From CAJXJP01 sp963926055 (GTDB taxonomy: Bacteria; Patescibacteriota; Gracilibacteria; BD1-5; UBA6164), in contig CAWUVK010000001.1 of the NCBI GenBank assembly GCA_963926055.1, positions 1 through 64,000 of the forward strand: 64,000 nt of DNA, in the 5' to 3' direction. Position numbers and translations under genes: made by a program. How positions within the stretch are numbered: the first letter of the stretch is position 1; the number at the start of each line of letters is the position of its first letter. This document shows positions 30,343 to 42,258 of this stretch, in pieces. The notes below the pieces were generated by a model. The model saw nothing but the letters and a program-made list of their open reading frames with translations, was not told the DNA's origin and made no database searches.

Positions 30343-33300
30343 TTTTTGTTTATGTTTTTTAATTATTTCTTCTTTTCTTGTTCTATAATACGCTGGAGTT
30401 TTTTCAGAATCTTGTGTATTTTGAACTTTTTTTGGAATAATATAATTATATGTTTTTTTATTCTTTTCTGCTTGTTTAAAATTATATTTAAAACTGTTTA
30501 TTTTTTCTACAAGAAGTGTTTTAATATTTCATTGAGTTGAATTTGTTAATTCAAGATTTTCTTTTATTGCGAGTGTTAACCAAAGAGAATTAAAGCTATC
30601 AATAAGATTTTTTTCATATTCTTTTTTGTATCATTGTTGAGTAAGAATTTGAGCTATTGATTTAAAAGATTTATTTCTGTTAGATGATTGAACATAGTAA
30701 ATATTATATTCTTTCACTTGCATATGCGTTACATCTTGTCTTAAAAATTTTAACAGATTTTTTTGATCAGAACTATTAATATTTATTTGTGAAAAAATTT
30801 CATTGAATATATCAAATTTTCAGCTGTCGTAGAGTTCTAATTCTTCTAATGCATTATTTATTTGATCATTTTCAATATTATAAGAAAGGTTATTTCTTAT
30901 TTCATATGAATTTGCGAGTCTATATATTTCTTTGGCTGTATAATCCTTTCCACATGTTCTATCATAATAACTTTTAGAATAATCTCAGTACGGACAATTA
31001 TCTTTTTTAGGTGTATGAGATCAACTACTTGATCATCCAGTAGAATTCCCAGTATCATTTTCATTCGTTTGGTCGTTGTTTTGATTCTCATTAGTTTTAA
31101 TATTTAAATTTTCATCTAATTCAACTACTGCAAAATATGAAAAATGATTCGTTTGTATAATTAATTGATTATTTCATTGTGTAATATTTGTTTGATTCAT
31201 TTTTTCCCAATCAATTCAATCTATTGAGTGAATAACTCAATATTTAATATTACTATTTATTCAATTAATTTTTAAATCAACTGGTTTATTTAAATTCATT
31301 CATACTCATAATACATCACTTCAAACATGAATAATTTTTTCTATATTTTTAATATTTGATAATTTTATATTATTTAAGTGTGATGAATTTTTAATAAAAA
31401 TATCTTTATCAATTTCATTTGGTAGCATAAATCAACCATTCCATATGCTTCATGAGTTAGATTCTAATTTATTAATCAGAGTTTCTCAAGTAGCTTCTAA
31501 TTTTATATTTTCATTTATAAAATATTGCATTGATCCAGTACTTGATAATACTAATGGATTCTCTAATAATAAATTATTTTGAATATTTGTATTATCGTAC
31601 TGTGATAAAAATGTATTTTTATTCAAATTTATACTTAAGTCTTGTCATGATTTATATTCAGGTGTAGTAAAACTACTTTCTATAATTTTCGAGTTATACT
31701 GATTATCAAAAATTTCTATTTTATAGTGATACAATCTATTTTCTGATAAGTTTCTCATATATAATTTAAGATTTTTATCATCTTCAACCATATATCTATC
31801 TATAGTATATCTACTTTCGTTTCTCATATTATTTATATCACTTCAATATGAAAATCTAATATGTGATCATTGTGTATGAAAATAGTTTTGATCATCAATT
31901 GAAAATTTTAAATTTGCTCTAAGTCGACTTCACTCTCTTTGATATTCTATTCTAAATAATTTTGGATCAGGAGTTTTATCATCTATATATGTGTTTATTT
32001 CAAATTCTCACCCTAAAGATTGTGTAATGTCCTTATTATATAATGTTTCATAAATTTTTTTATATATAGATCTGTAATCAATTCAAACTCATAACCGGTT
32101 TGCTTGAGCATTTATAAAAGAATTATTTCCATAGACTTTGTTTGGTAACTGATTTTTCCATTCTTGATTATTTGATAGGATAAACATTCCTCATCATTTT
32201 CAATGATCTGTTCCTAGAGAACTATTAATTTTTAATGTTCTTCAGAATTCAGAATATAATACAACAGTTACATTGTGTTTTTCTTTTACACTATTAAAAA
32301 ATTCAGTTGTTTTTTCAGCAACTTTTTGTAAATTATTGCTCAAATTTTCTTTTTGATTCCCATGTGTATCATATCATCCATCTGCTGCAATTCTCACTAC
32401 ATTTGTAATTCATGCATCAAATAGAGTTTCAGCAAAGTGTAAATTATCTCACATGTTATATCATGCTCAACTTCTTCCACCATTTGCTACAGAACTTTCT
32501 GCTACGTTTCAGATATATGCACCATTTTTAAAAACATAATCAAGTTTTTCCGGATAGTTTCTTTGATTGTAGATATTTTTAAGAGTAGTTAATTTATGAA
32601 TTCTAAAATCATTATTTGTCTTATCGTCAACTCTAAATAATCAGTCATTTCATATTTGTAAGTACTGTCATCATCTAAAAACTAATCATTTGTCTCATCA
32701 TAGTTGTACAGTTTTAAGAGGATCTTCAGTTTTGATGAATTCTCATAATATTCAAGGGGCTTCTAAACTTCATTGAGAAAATGCAGATGCCATTTTCCTA
32801 GATGCAGTATCATGTGCTCTAGAATGTTCAGGTGTTCCAACTCTGTTGAATATTTTTAAGTCTCAATTGTCATATAATGATTTAAAATCTGACATTTTTT
32901 TATTGAGATAATAGTCTCATACTTCTACTAATTCATCTAATTGTAAGGCTCAAGATTCTCTATTTTCTAAATATTTTCAATACTCATCTTTTGGTATTAC
33001 TCAATGCAGCCAATCTAATCATCATCTGTATTTTATTATCACTAATTTATTATCATTTCAATAAAACTGTGTATTTTCTGTTTGAGTATCTTGAGGAATA
33101 TCAACTCAAGATTGTAAAATATATTCTGGTTGAGAAAGAATAAAATAAATTAAACTTGAAGTATAATATTTATTATATTCTTGTGATTCTGGTTGAAATT
33201 CTATAGGATCTCATTGCTGATCTTTGAGCATAAAAGATAATAATTGATCACGAGTAGTATTTGATAATATTTCCTCTCAAAGTAGACGTTGTTCAATTAA

Positions 33301-34698
33301 TGTAATGTTTTCCTCTAAACTTAAAGTAGAATCTATAAAAATACTTGTATCAATTTCATCTATTATTTTTGAAGCTTCGTAAGACCATTTTATTACACTT
33401 GTTGCATTGAAAAATTCTTTATTTTCATCAAAACCATCTCTTCAAAATATACTCCCAGGCATATAGGGTTCCCAGCTTAAATTAGAGAGAGAATATCTAA
33501 AGGTTGATAGATTATCAACTCATAGTATTTTTTTTGTCCCAACAATTAAGTCAACTGGAGTTTTGTAAATAATTGCGTTCATTGATCTTTGAGAATACAT
33601 CATGTCATTTGATAATAACCATTTAGTAGTAGTATAAATATCAAAATTATTTTGTAATAATTGTTGAGAAATTTCATTTAATTCAATTTCTAATGGATTT
33701 TCTCATACATAAAAATTATATAGTTTTTTTGCTAAAAATTGTGAAATCTCATTTTGTTTTTTTGCAAAAATATAATCAACTATATTGTCAGGTAGTCAGT
33801 TATTCATAGCTATTGGAGTTTTTAGAAGCTGTATGTCTATTTCTCAAGTTTCATTATTATAATAATTTGGTGTATAACTATTTTGAAAATCTCATTCTAA
33901 AAATACTATTTTTTCATTTGTATTTGATTGATTATTATATGTTACATCATGTGTATTTTCATTTGTTTCAAATCAAACAAGTATTTTTGCGAGAGCTGCA
34001 ACATCAGTTTCTTCATAATTTCTATTAGATTGTGTTTCTGCAGACTCAAATGGGAGATATTCTCACATGAGTAATAGTTGTAATAACTCTCTAGCATAGT
34101 TTTCATTTGGTCTAGCAGGGTTTGATTGATTAAATAAATCTAAAAATTGAGAAACACTATATTCTCAATTCGATTCTAAATCATACAAACTCTTTTTTAC
34201 TAATGTTTTATAATCTCAAAACATTTCTGAGTAGAGTAAATCATGAGTGTTTTCAATATCTAAATAGGTGATATTCTTACTTCATGAAACGTTCACAGAA
34301 AAAATATCTTCAAATATCAGAAATAATTTTGCTTTTGCTTCATAGGGGTCATAGAGTTTTTTTGCTAAATAATATTCGTACATATCATTTCTATTATTTG
34401 CATCAAAATCTGGATCTTGAGTTAACTCAGAAAGTTTTGTTTCATAATCGCTTCTATTTGGACCATTTCTTGATGGAAACAAATAGTTTACAGCTGCTTG
34501 TGCGCTTCAGATATCATAAATATTCTGAATATCATTTAATGTCGCTCACATAAGTGTTTTTTTTGCTAGATGTCTAGCTTTTTGCATAGTCCATGGAGTG
34601 TTTTGTTGGTTTGTATCTACAGCAAATGTTTGATAAAATCAAAAATTTGTTGTTATAAGTAAACTTAACAATGCACAAAAAGATATAATTTTTTTCAT
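30340..34698 (-). CDS. Secreted DUF1800-DUF1501 fusion protein
   Basis: 1452 residues in one frame with UGA as glycine. A signal peptide (1-~30) is followed by a DUF1800 half: ARHLAKKTLMGAT near residue 40, RPNENYARELLQLLLMGEY and a later VGTKKILGV segment. At about residue 545 a DUF1501 half begins with LVIIKYRGGLDWLHGVIP, then VGTPEHSRAHDTA, RIAADGGYDTHGNQ and LYSEFGRTLK with GTDHGKGGGMF. These are the sulfatase-like landmarks of DUF1501. A ~480-residue C-terminal region has repeated beta-rich segments and ends in a basic tail. In most bacteria the two are separate neighbouring genes for secreted proteins of unknown function. Confidence 0.88.
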
Positions 34699-34749
34699 CG
34701 CGATTATTTAAAATTAATACTTTTATTTTACACTGTTTCTTGTTTATGT

Positions 34750-34784
34750 CAAAAAAATAAGCATAACGAATATATTATGCTTAT
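34750..34784 (-). terminator. Terminator of uvrC
   Basis: TAAGCATAA/TTATGCTTA hairpin, with a minus-strand T-run (seven bases). The uvrC stop codon lies inside the stem. Confidence 0.75.
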
Positions 34785-36703
34785 TGTGTTAAAAATCCAT
34801 GATCATCAAGTGTTTGAACTTGGTTTTTATTGAGATATTTTTCGATTTCAGCTTTTGGAAAATTTTTAATATTTTCTACACTTCAAAATTGTCTTAATAT
34901 TTTTTTTCTTGCAACAGGTCAAAAACCAGGGAGAGATTCTAAGATATTTGTTTTCATAGCTTTGATCCTTTTATCCCTATTAAATGTAATTGCAAATCTA
35001 TGCGCTTCATCACGGATTTTTTGAACAAGTCTGAGCTCAAGAGAATCTTTTTGTAATAAAATTGATGTTGATTCTCATGGTAAAAATAATTCTTCTTCAC
35101 GTTTAGCTATTCAGACTAATTGTAATTTCTGTAATTTTTGTAAATAATTTTTTTTATTTTCTAAAATATTTTCTTCTCATTTTTCATTTTCAAAATTATT
35201 TTTTTCTAAAATACTTATTTCTCATAAAGTATTTTTTATAAAATTATTTAAAATTTTTACTACACTTCAAAGTTGTCATTTTCAACCATCAATTATTATT
35301 AAATCAGGAAGTTCTCAAGTTTTTTCTATCTCTTTGAGTCTTCTCGTCATGACTTCTTTCATCGATCAGAAATCATCGATTTTTGCTTCTTCGAGGGTTT
35401 TTATATTAAATTTTTTATATTTTTTTGTATTTGGTTTTCCATTTTCTATGACACTTCTACTGGCAACTGTATGGGTTCAAGAAAAATGAGAAATATCATT
35501 ACACTCAAAAATTAAACTTTTGTTTACATGTTTATATGATAAAACTTTGAGTAAATTTACCATCGTTGATTTGGTAAATCATTTAGTAGAAAGAGAATTT
35601 ATATATTTTTTATGAGCATGTTCATAAACATTTTTATAGACCATTTGTAAAATCTCTTTTTTTGGTCAAACTTGTGGAAGTTCAAAAGATATTTCAGCAA
35701 GTAGATTTTTTATTTCAAATGGGAGAATAAAATTTATTTTTTCTTTTTCTTCTAAGTGCTCAACATATTTTTTTTCAATAAATTCTTTTACGATTTGTTG
35801 TTTATTTTCTTCGAGTTTATTTTCTATTTCAAATGTTTGGTATCATAAAATCTTTCCATCTCTGATTTCTATTACTCAAATATAAATATGTTCATATTTT
35901 TCTAAATAATGAATTACATCATGATTTCCAGTAATTTTATCACGAATATTTTGTGAAATATCAAGTGACTCGAGACTTTCTATTTGTATTTTTATTTTTT
36001 GTGCTTCTTCGAATTGGAGATTTTTTGCAAAGTCTTGCATTTTTTCTCTGAGTTTTTCTATAACTTCTTTATAATTTCCTCTTAAAAAATGTTTAATATT
36101 TTCTATTTGTTCAACATAAATTTTATTAATTTCATGCTGTGAAATAATTTTTTTTGTATCTGAAATATTATTTTTAAATAAATATTTATCTAAATTATAT
36201 CCATTTCAATCTTTAAAAAAATGATGTCAGTAGCATCCATATCAAAAATATTTTTTAATTATTTTTAAAATATTTATTACATGATTAGTAGAAATATATG
36301 GTCAAAAATATGTTCCATTTTTCTTTCCACGAATCACTGAAAAGTTACTTGGAGATTGACGCGTTCTCATAATTTTAGGGAAAAGCTCATTAGTAATTTT
36401 AATGTACATATAATTTTTATCATCTTTCATCAAGATGTTATATTTTGGTTTGAGTTGTTTTATGAGATTGGTTTCTAGAATCAAACTTTCTGTTTCATTT
36501 TCAACGATAATTGTTTCTATTTTAACGATTTGATCTACCATTTTTGCCTTTGCAAAATTAAGCTTTGATTTCCCATTAAAATAACTATGAACACGAGAAA
36601 ATAGATTTACACTTTTTCCGACATAAATAATTTCTCATTTTTTATCAAAATACTTGTAAATCCCAGGTGCTTTCGGTATATGTTTCAAATCAAGATTTGA
36701 CAT
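34781..36703 (-). CDS. uvrC: UvrABC excinuclease subunit C
   Basis: 640 residues. The GIY-YIG nuclease domain begins KAPGIYKYFDKKGEIIYVGKS and includes ESLILETNLIKQLKPKYN. A central UvrB-interacting UVR-like helix follows, and then the C-terminal RNase H-like nuclease domain with the LIIIDGGKGQL-type Asp motif, HTVASRS-like segment and helix-hairpin-helix end. UvrC makes both incisions around bulky DNA lesions. Only uvrC is in the window, so uvrA and uvrB lie elsewhere. Confidence 0.95.
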
Positions 36704-36753
36704 ATTTTTAAATTAATTATAATTTTTTAGTTCATAAACAAAAGGAGACATCA

Positions 36754-36873
36754 ATGAACAATATTACTGCAGAAAATAACAAAACATTGTTAGAAGAAGC
36801 AAACTCTGCTCCATTATCTACAGGAAGTTTTGCGAAATGGATTAATTCAATTCTAGATAAACTATTTGGATAA
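36754..36873 (+). CDS. 39-residue peptide with amphipathic C-terminus
   Basis: The short frame has a strong Shine-Dalgarno (AAAGGAG, 7 bases before ATG), a stop, and a GC-rich terminator 25 bases later. The first half is polar (MNNITAENNKTLLEEANSAP). The C-terminal 14 residues, FAKWINSILDKLFG, would form an amphipathic helix with aromatic and basic faces. No signal peptide or known family. The two glycines are GGA, none UGA. It could be a membrane-active peptide, a small regulator or a protein subunit; the sequence alone does not decide. Confidence 0.55.
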   Translation: MNNITAENNKTLLEEANSAPLSTGSFAKWINSILDKLFG

Positions 36874-36897
36874 TTGGAGATATGAAGTTACTGATTT

Positions 36898-36931
36898 AAA
36901 AAGGCCTAATTTTGAGGCCTTTTTTCTTTTT
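36898..36931 (+). terminator. Intrinsic terminator
   Basis: AAAAGGCCT/AGGCCTTTTTT hairpin after the small peptide gene; strong GC stem for this genome. Confidence 0.9.
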
Positions 36932-36938
36932 TGAATAT

Positions 36939-37631
36939 TTATCTGAGATCTATGGAATTTTTAGATTTTTGATATTTTTTGAGTTTTTCTGCTTTTGCAA
37001 GTTCTTCTGGATCTATTTTAACTTCAGAATTATTATTTGTTTTTAAATAATTTTCTACCACTCATCCAAGAGAATCCATAATCATATCAAATCTATCTAT
37101 TTGACCTTCATCTTCATGTTCCTCTAGATCTTCAATATGATTTTTAATTCATTCAACTTGATTGAGTGCTGCGTATGGGTTTATACAGTTTGGAAGCACA
37201 AAACCATCATCTCAAATTTTATGAATTATGAGATCTCATTTACTCAAAATTTTATCAAATATGCTATTTTGCTCAACTTCCATTCATTCCATATTTTCAA
37301 AATCAATCGTAGACATATTCGTCCTTAATAGTGACCAATCTAAATCAATTACTCCAGCATCAGTAATAATCCAAACATCATTATACCAGTCAAAAATATC
37401 ATAGATTATTTTAGTATAAATAATCAGTAACCATCATTCTAAAAAATAAAAAGGAATAAATCACTTTAAACGAAACGAGTAATAATAAAAAAATACAGGA
37501 ATAAATACTCATAAAAATAACCATAATATTAATCTTCCTAGAATAATTATTGGATGAGCATGAACAATATGTTGAATATGTTGTCATTCTGGAGTGTATT
37601 TTTGAAAAAATTTTAGATCAAATGAATTCAT
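36939..37631 (-). CDS. Membrane protein with PH-like domain, function unknown
   Basis: 230 residues. Two adjacent hydrophobic helices (about 28-55 and 60-80) are followed by WYNDVWIITDAGVIDLDWS, the pattern of bacterial PH (DUF304-like) domains. An acidic, helical C-terminal tail ends in a Lys-rich stretch. Histidines before the first helix (QHIQHIVHAHP) are notable. No catalytic motif is seen. Confidence 0.55.
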
Positions 37632-37675
37632 AAATTTTTTTGAAAAAAGTATTTTATAAATTATACAAAAAAATA

Positions 37676-37712
37676 ACAAAATAAAAAGAAATCTTTTCGA
37701 TTTCTTTTTATT
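37676..37712 (-). terminator. Terminator of the exonuclease gene
   Basis: AAAAAGAAATC/GATTTCTTTTT hairpin, followed on the minus strand by TATTTTGTTATTTTT. Confidence 0.65.
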
Positions 37713-38490
37713 TTGTTAAAAGCATTACAGGACAATGATCTGAACCCATTATATCATTCATATATTTTATATCTTCTACTTTTTCAATAAAATCTTTGTT
37801 TACTACAAAATAATCTATTCTCCAGCCCACGTTTCTCGGCCTTGCTCAAGCTCTGTAACTCCACCAAGAATATGTATTTATTTGTTCTGGATAAAAATGT
37901 CTAAATGTATCAATGTACCCATTTTCTAATAATTCTGTAACTTTTGCTCTTTCAATTGGTAAAAACCCAATAGTTTTTTGATTTTCTTTTGGACGAGCAA
38001 TATCAATTTCTGTATGAACAATATTGAGATCTCATGTTAAAATTACATTTTTCCCTTGAGAAATTAGTTCATTTGCATGTTTGATAATATGATCATAAAA
38101 TTCAAGTTTATATTCAACCATTTCAGTTCCATCAGCTCTGGTTCCACCATTTGGATAATATCAGTTTATGATTACAAAATCTTCAAACTCTGCTTGAGTA
38201 ACTCTTCCATCATCATGAAAATGTCAGATTTCTCAAAAACTATTTTCACTTGAAAGTAAATTGAGACTTTCTTTATAAAAAATAGCTGTTCATGCGTATC
38301 CGGCTCTTGTCCCTGTATGCCAAACATATTTATATCATTCGAGTTCTCAAACATCTTTTAAAAATTGAGGTTCAAATGCTTTAGTTTCTTGAATACATAA
38401 AATATCAGGATTTTCTTCTTCTACGAATTCTTTAAATCATTTTTTTGCTACAGCTCTAATACCGTTTACATTCCATGAAATTATTTTCAT
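37708..38490 (-). CDS. xthA: Exodeoxyribonuclease III / AP endonuclease
   Basis: 260 residues, full length. It begins MKIISWNVNGIRA and shows the metal and catalytic motifs LCIQETKA, NGYYPNGG, LTGDLNIVHTEID and GSDHCPVML. Several of the glycines are UGA. It cuts at abasic sites and trims 3' ends in base-excision repair. A single gene with a terminator. Confidence 0.96.
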
Positions 38491-38577
38491 TTTTTATTTT
38501 TTCAAATATTAAAATTTATATTCATACTTTATTTAATACTTATAAATTGTAAAATTATTTTTTGAATATAATTTATC

Positions 38578-38604
38578 TTGAAAATTAAAAAATCTTAATA
38601 TAAT
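38578..38604 (+). promoter_or_regulatory. grpE promoter
   Basis: TTGAAA (38578-38583), 15 bases, TATAAT (38599-38604), with the grpE ATG 36 bases downstream. Confidence 0.6.
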
Positions 38605-38640
38605 AATCACGAAATTTATTTATTTTTTAAAGAATAGATT

Positions 38641-39201
38641 ATGTCTAGAGATGAAAAAAACAATTTAGAAGAACATGATATCGTAGAAGAAATGGAACAA
38701 GAAATCGAAGATATCCAAGATAATGAAGGAAATATTGATGAAGAAAAATTAGAAGAAGCGCAATCTGGATGAGATAGTGAAGTAGATAAATTAAAAGATT
38801 TACTTTCTAGAACACAAGCAGATTATGTAAATTATCAAAATAGAGTTGCGAGAGATAAAGATGATATGATTTTTTTCTTAAAATCAGATATTTTAAAAAA
38901 AATTCTTCCAAGATTAGACGATCTACAAAGAATGATTCAAAATACTCCAGAAGAAATGCAAAATGGTGCATTATATGAAGGAATTGTTTCTATGCAATCA
39001 AAACTTATAGCTGATTTAGAAAAAATGTGAGTTGTTGCATTTAATTCAAAAGGTGAAGAAGTGAATCCTGATAAACATGACGTAATGACAACGGTTCCAG
39101 GACAAGAAGAATGAATCATTTTTGATGAATTTGAAAAATGATATATGCTTGGAGAAAAAGTTCTCAGACACGCTAAAGTAGTTGTTTGATCGGGAGTATA
39201 A
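38641..39201 (+). CDS. grpE: Nucleotide exchange factor GrpE
   Basis: 186 residues. An acidic, disordered N-terminus (1-55) and a long coiled coil (LLSRTQADYVNYQNRVARDK) precede the four-helix part. The C-terminal beta-wing shows HDVMTTVPGQEEG and GYMLGEKVLRHAKVVVGSG, the standard GrpE ending. Five of 13 glycines are UGA. It releases ADP from DnaK; dnaK and dnaJ are not next to it. Confidence 0.95.
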
Positions 39202-39300
39202 ATTTGTAAATTCACAAATAATATGAGAGAATAAAAGTGCACTTGATTTATATGAAATATACATATAATAATTTGCGCTTATTTTTAGTAATAAAAAATT

Positions 39301-40569
39301 ATGGAAACTCTCAAGCGAATTTTAATCGCGAGCATAACAATTATTTCAATATTTATTATTTTTTGAGTCTCACAAACGTTTTCAAATGATTTCAATGATT
39401 TGGAAACACAAATCATTGCTGAATCAAGTGAGAAAAAAATAAAAAAACTTCAAACATTTTTTCAAAAATTAGATCTTTATTCTTGAAAAATTGATGGAAA
39501 ATACGATTCTGTACTTCCATCTTTATTAGCGTATCAAAAACAAACTGGATTAATTAATTCTAATACTGATTGGGGTGCTGGATATTTCTGAGTACAAACG
39601 CTCACATCACTTCAAGAAGATTATCCAGAAAAATTTGCTTTTTATAGAGCTATATTAAAAGAAGATGAGCCAATTACTTGAGATACATATTTTTATGTAA
39701 CGGCATATTATTCACCACTTCCAGGCCAATCTAGATATACAACGGGGAGTTATTGGGGTGATATTAGACTCAATTGAGAAGGGAAATATACAGCATCAGG
39801 AAAATGAGTTTTTTCTGGTTTATTAGCAGCTCCAAGAAATTACGACTTTGGAACAAAAATTGAGCTAGAATGAATTTGAGTAGGTTCTGTAGAAGATAGA
39901 GGATGAGCAATCGTAAATGCTGGTGAAAGAGATCATGACTATGATAGAATTGATATTTGGATGTGATATGGAGATGAATGATTAGCACGTGCTTTAAAAT
40001 GGTGAAAAAGAAAAGTAAAATGAAAAATAGTAAGTGATGATAGGATAATAAATGTAAAATTTAATACTTCACCAATTGCAGCATACTCAAACTTATATGT
40101 GACTCCTGAATCAAGTAGTGTGAACGTTAAAAAATTACAACAACTTTTTACTGATTTAGATTTATATAACGATTCAATTGATGGAAAATATATTTCTGTT
40201 CAAGATGAAATTATAGATTTTCAACTACAACATAAAATTATATCATCAAAATATGATGATCAAGCAGGGTATTTCTGAAAAAGAACTATTGCCGCTCTAG
40301 AAACAATTCATGGGACAGGAGATGAAATTTTTGAAGAACCAATCAAAGTTGTTTATGATAATGATTATGTACTCACAAGAAAACAAAAACAAGATATTGT
40401 TATTGTGAAAAATAAAATCGATGAAATTTTAGAAAAAAAATATTCTTGAAATAAAATCAAAATAAAAAATGCTAAAACGCATTTACAATCAAAATTAGAT
40501 AAAATCATTAAAAAATCTAGAAGTAAGAAAGATAAAGCAATTGTGACATATTTAAAAGTAGTTTTATAA
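39301..40569 (+). CDS. Secreted 3D-domain cell-wall protein with PG-binding repeats (paralog 1)
   Basis: 422 residues. A signal anchor (7-25) is followed by a PG_binding_1-like repeat (LQTFFQKLDLYSGKIDG, with GAGYFGVQT). Next is the 3D domain, VTAYYSPLPGQ through VGSVEDRGGAIVNAG and RIDIWMGYGDEG, whose Asp residues form the active site in MltA/RpfB-type enzymes. A second peptidoglycan-binding repeat (LQQLFTDLDLYNDSIDG) and a basic tail close it. It likely cleaves or remodels peptidoglycan, its own or that of a host. The next gene is a clear paralog. Confidence 0.82.
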
Positions 40570-40697
40570 ATATATATAAAAATAAATAATAAAATAGTCA
40601 AATTATTTTCATTGAAACATTCTATCAATATTTGGTAGAATGTTTTTTTATATGATACAATATATTTGATTTTAAATTATTTCCTGTATTTATAAAA

Positions 40698-42191
40698 ATG
40701 AAAAAATTATTCTCCATTTTCATATTATTTTGTGTATTTCTAGGTTTTATCCCAGAAAAATTATTTGCAAAATCAAATGATCAATACTTCGTAGTAACTG
40801 CATATTATTCACCTTTACCTAATCAAAAACACTATTTAAAAGGAAATTATCAAGCTGAAATCCGTCTCAATGGAAGAGGTATTGCGTGAGCTTCTGGGAA
40901 ATGAGTATTCTCTGGTATGCTGGCTGCACCTAAAAATTACTCTTTTGGTACAAAAATTTATTTAGAATGACTTGGTGTAGGTTCTGTAGAAGATAGAGGT
41001 TGAGCTATTGTGAACGCTGGAAATAGATGATATTCATATGATAGAATAGACGTTTGGATGGGGTATGGAGATGAATGATTAGCAAGAGCACTCTATTGGG
41101 GAAAAAGAACCGTGAAATGAAGTTTTGTAGCAAATAATTCTCAAGTAACACTTAATTATAATACAATTCCTGCTCCTTCTTGGGCTACTAATGGACTAGA
41201 AGTGACTCCAAGTATATTTTACAAATCTATTGGAAAAAATACTAATTGAGATGATATTTTTGCTTTAAAATCATTCTTATCTGAAAACTGAGTATATAAT
41301 GGTGCAGTTGATAGAGAATATTCACCCGATTTAATTGAAACAATTCATAAATTTCAACTTGATAATTTAATTCTAGAAGAATGAGAGTATTTATGAGCCG
41401 GGTATTGGGGAAATCAAACCCGTAGTTTATTTTTAAAACATTATAGAACTGGAAAATTAGAAGAAAAAGAACAAGAGCCAGTTTTACTTGCTTCTACAAA
41501 TAATATTGTTTTACAATCAAAAAAACAAGAAATTCAGTTAGAATATAATCCAGATAATATTTTTTCTCAATCCATTTCAACACAGCAAGAAATTTCTACA
41601 CTTCAAAATATTTTACAAGAGTTAGAATTGTATAAATGAGAAATTAATGGAAATTATGATGATGTTATTGATGTAATTGTAAATTTTCAAATTGAGAATA
41701 ATTTAATAGAAAATAAAGAATCTCTAGCAGCAGGGTATTATTGACCACAAACAAGACAAGCTTTATATGAAGAATATTTAGAACATAAAAATTATTTAAA
41801 AATACTTGATGAAACAAAACATGATATTTTGAAAATTCAAGATGATATTCGTAAAAATTCAGAAAAAGAAATCATCTCACTTGGAAATTTATCACAATCA
41901 CAAGTTTCTCCACAAGTGAGAGAATTACAACTTATTCTAAAAAAATTATGATACTTTGAATATAAAGATACTGCTATTTTTGGAACATTAACAGCACAAT
42001 CTATTGCTCAAATGCAAATTAAAACATGAGTTATAGAATCTTTAGATGAACCAGGATCTGGAATGTTTGGACCAAAAACTAAATCTATGCTTATGGATGA
42101 ACTTTATAAATATTATTTTGATAAACAATTTAATATTTCTGTTTATGATGAAAATCTTATTCAAGACTTAAAAAAATCAGGTATTTTATAA
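40698..42191 (+). CDS. Secreted 3D-domain cell-wall protein with PG-binding repeats (paralog 2)
   Basis: 497 residues. The signal peptide ends near LFAKS. The 3D domain comes first here: VTAYYSPLPNQK, VGSVEDRGGAIVNAG and RIDVWMGYGDEGLARALYWGKR, near-identical to paralog 1. Then three peptidoglycan-binding-like repeats follow, each ending in AGYWGNQT, AGYYGPQT or GMFGPKT. Compared with paralog 1 it lacks the repeat before the catalytic domain and has more after it. The pair probably arose by duplication. Confidence 0.82.
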
Positions 42192-42212
42192 AATACTTGA
42201 TTTTTTTTAATT
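42178..42212 (+). terminator. Intrinsic terminator
   Basis: AGGTATTTTA/TAAAATACTT hairpin plus T-run, overlapping the stop codon of paralog 2. Confidence 0.7.
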
Positions 42213-42258
42213 TTATTTTATAAATACTTTACACACACAAACTACGGAAGAAAAAATT

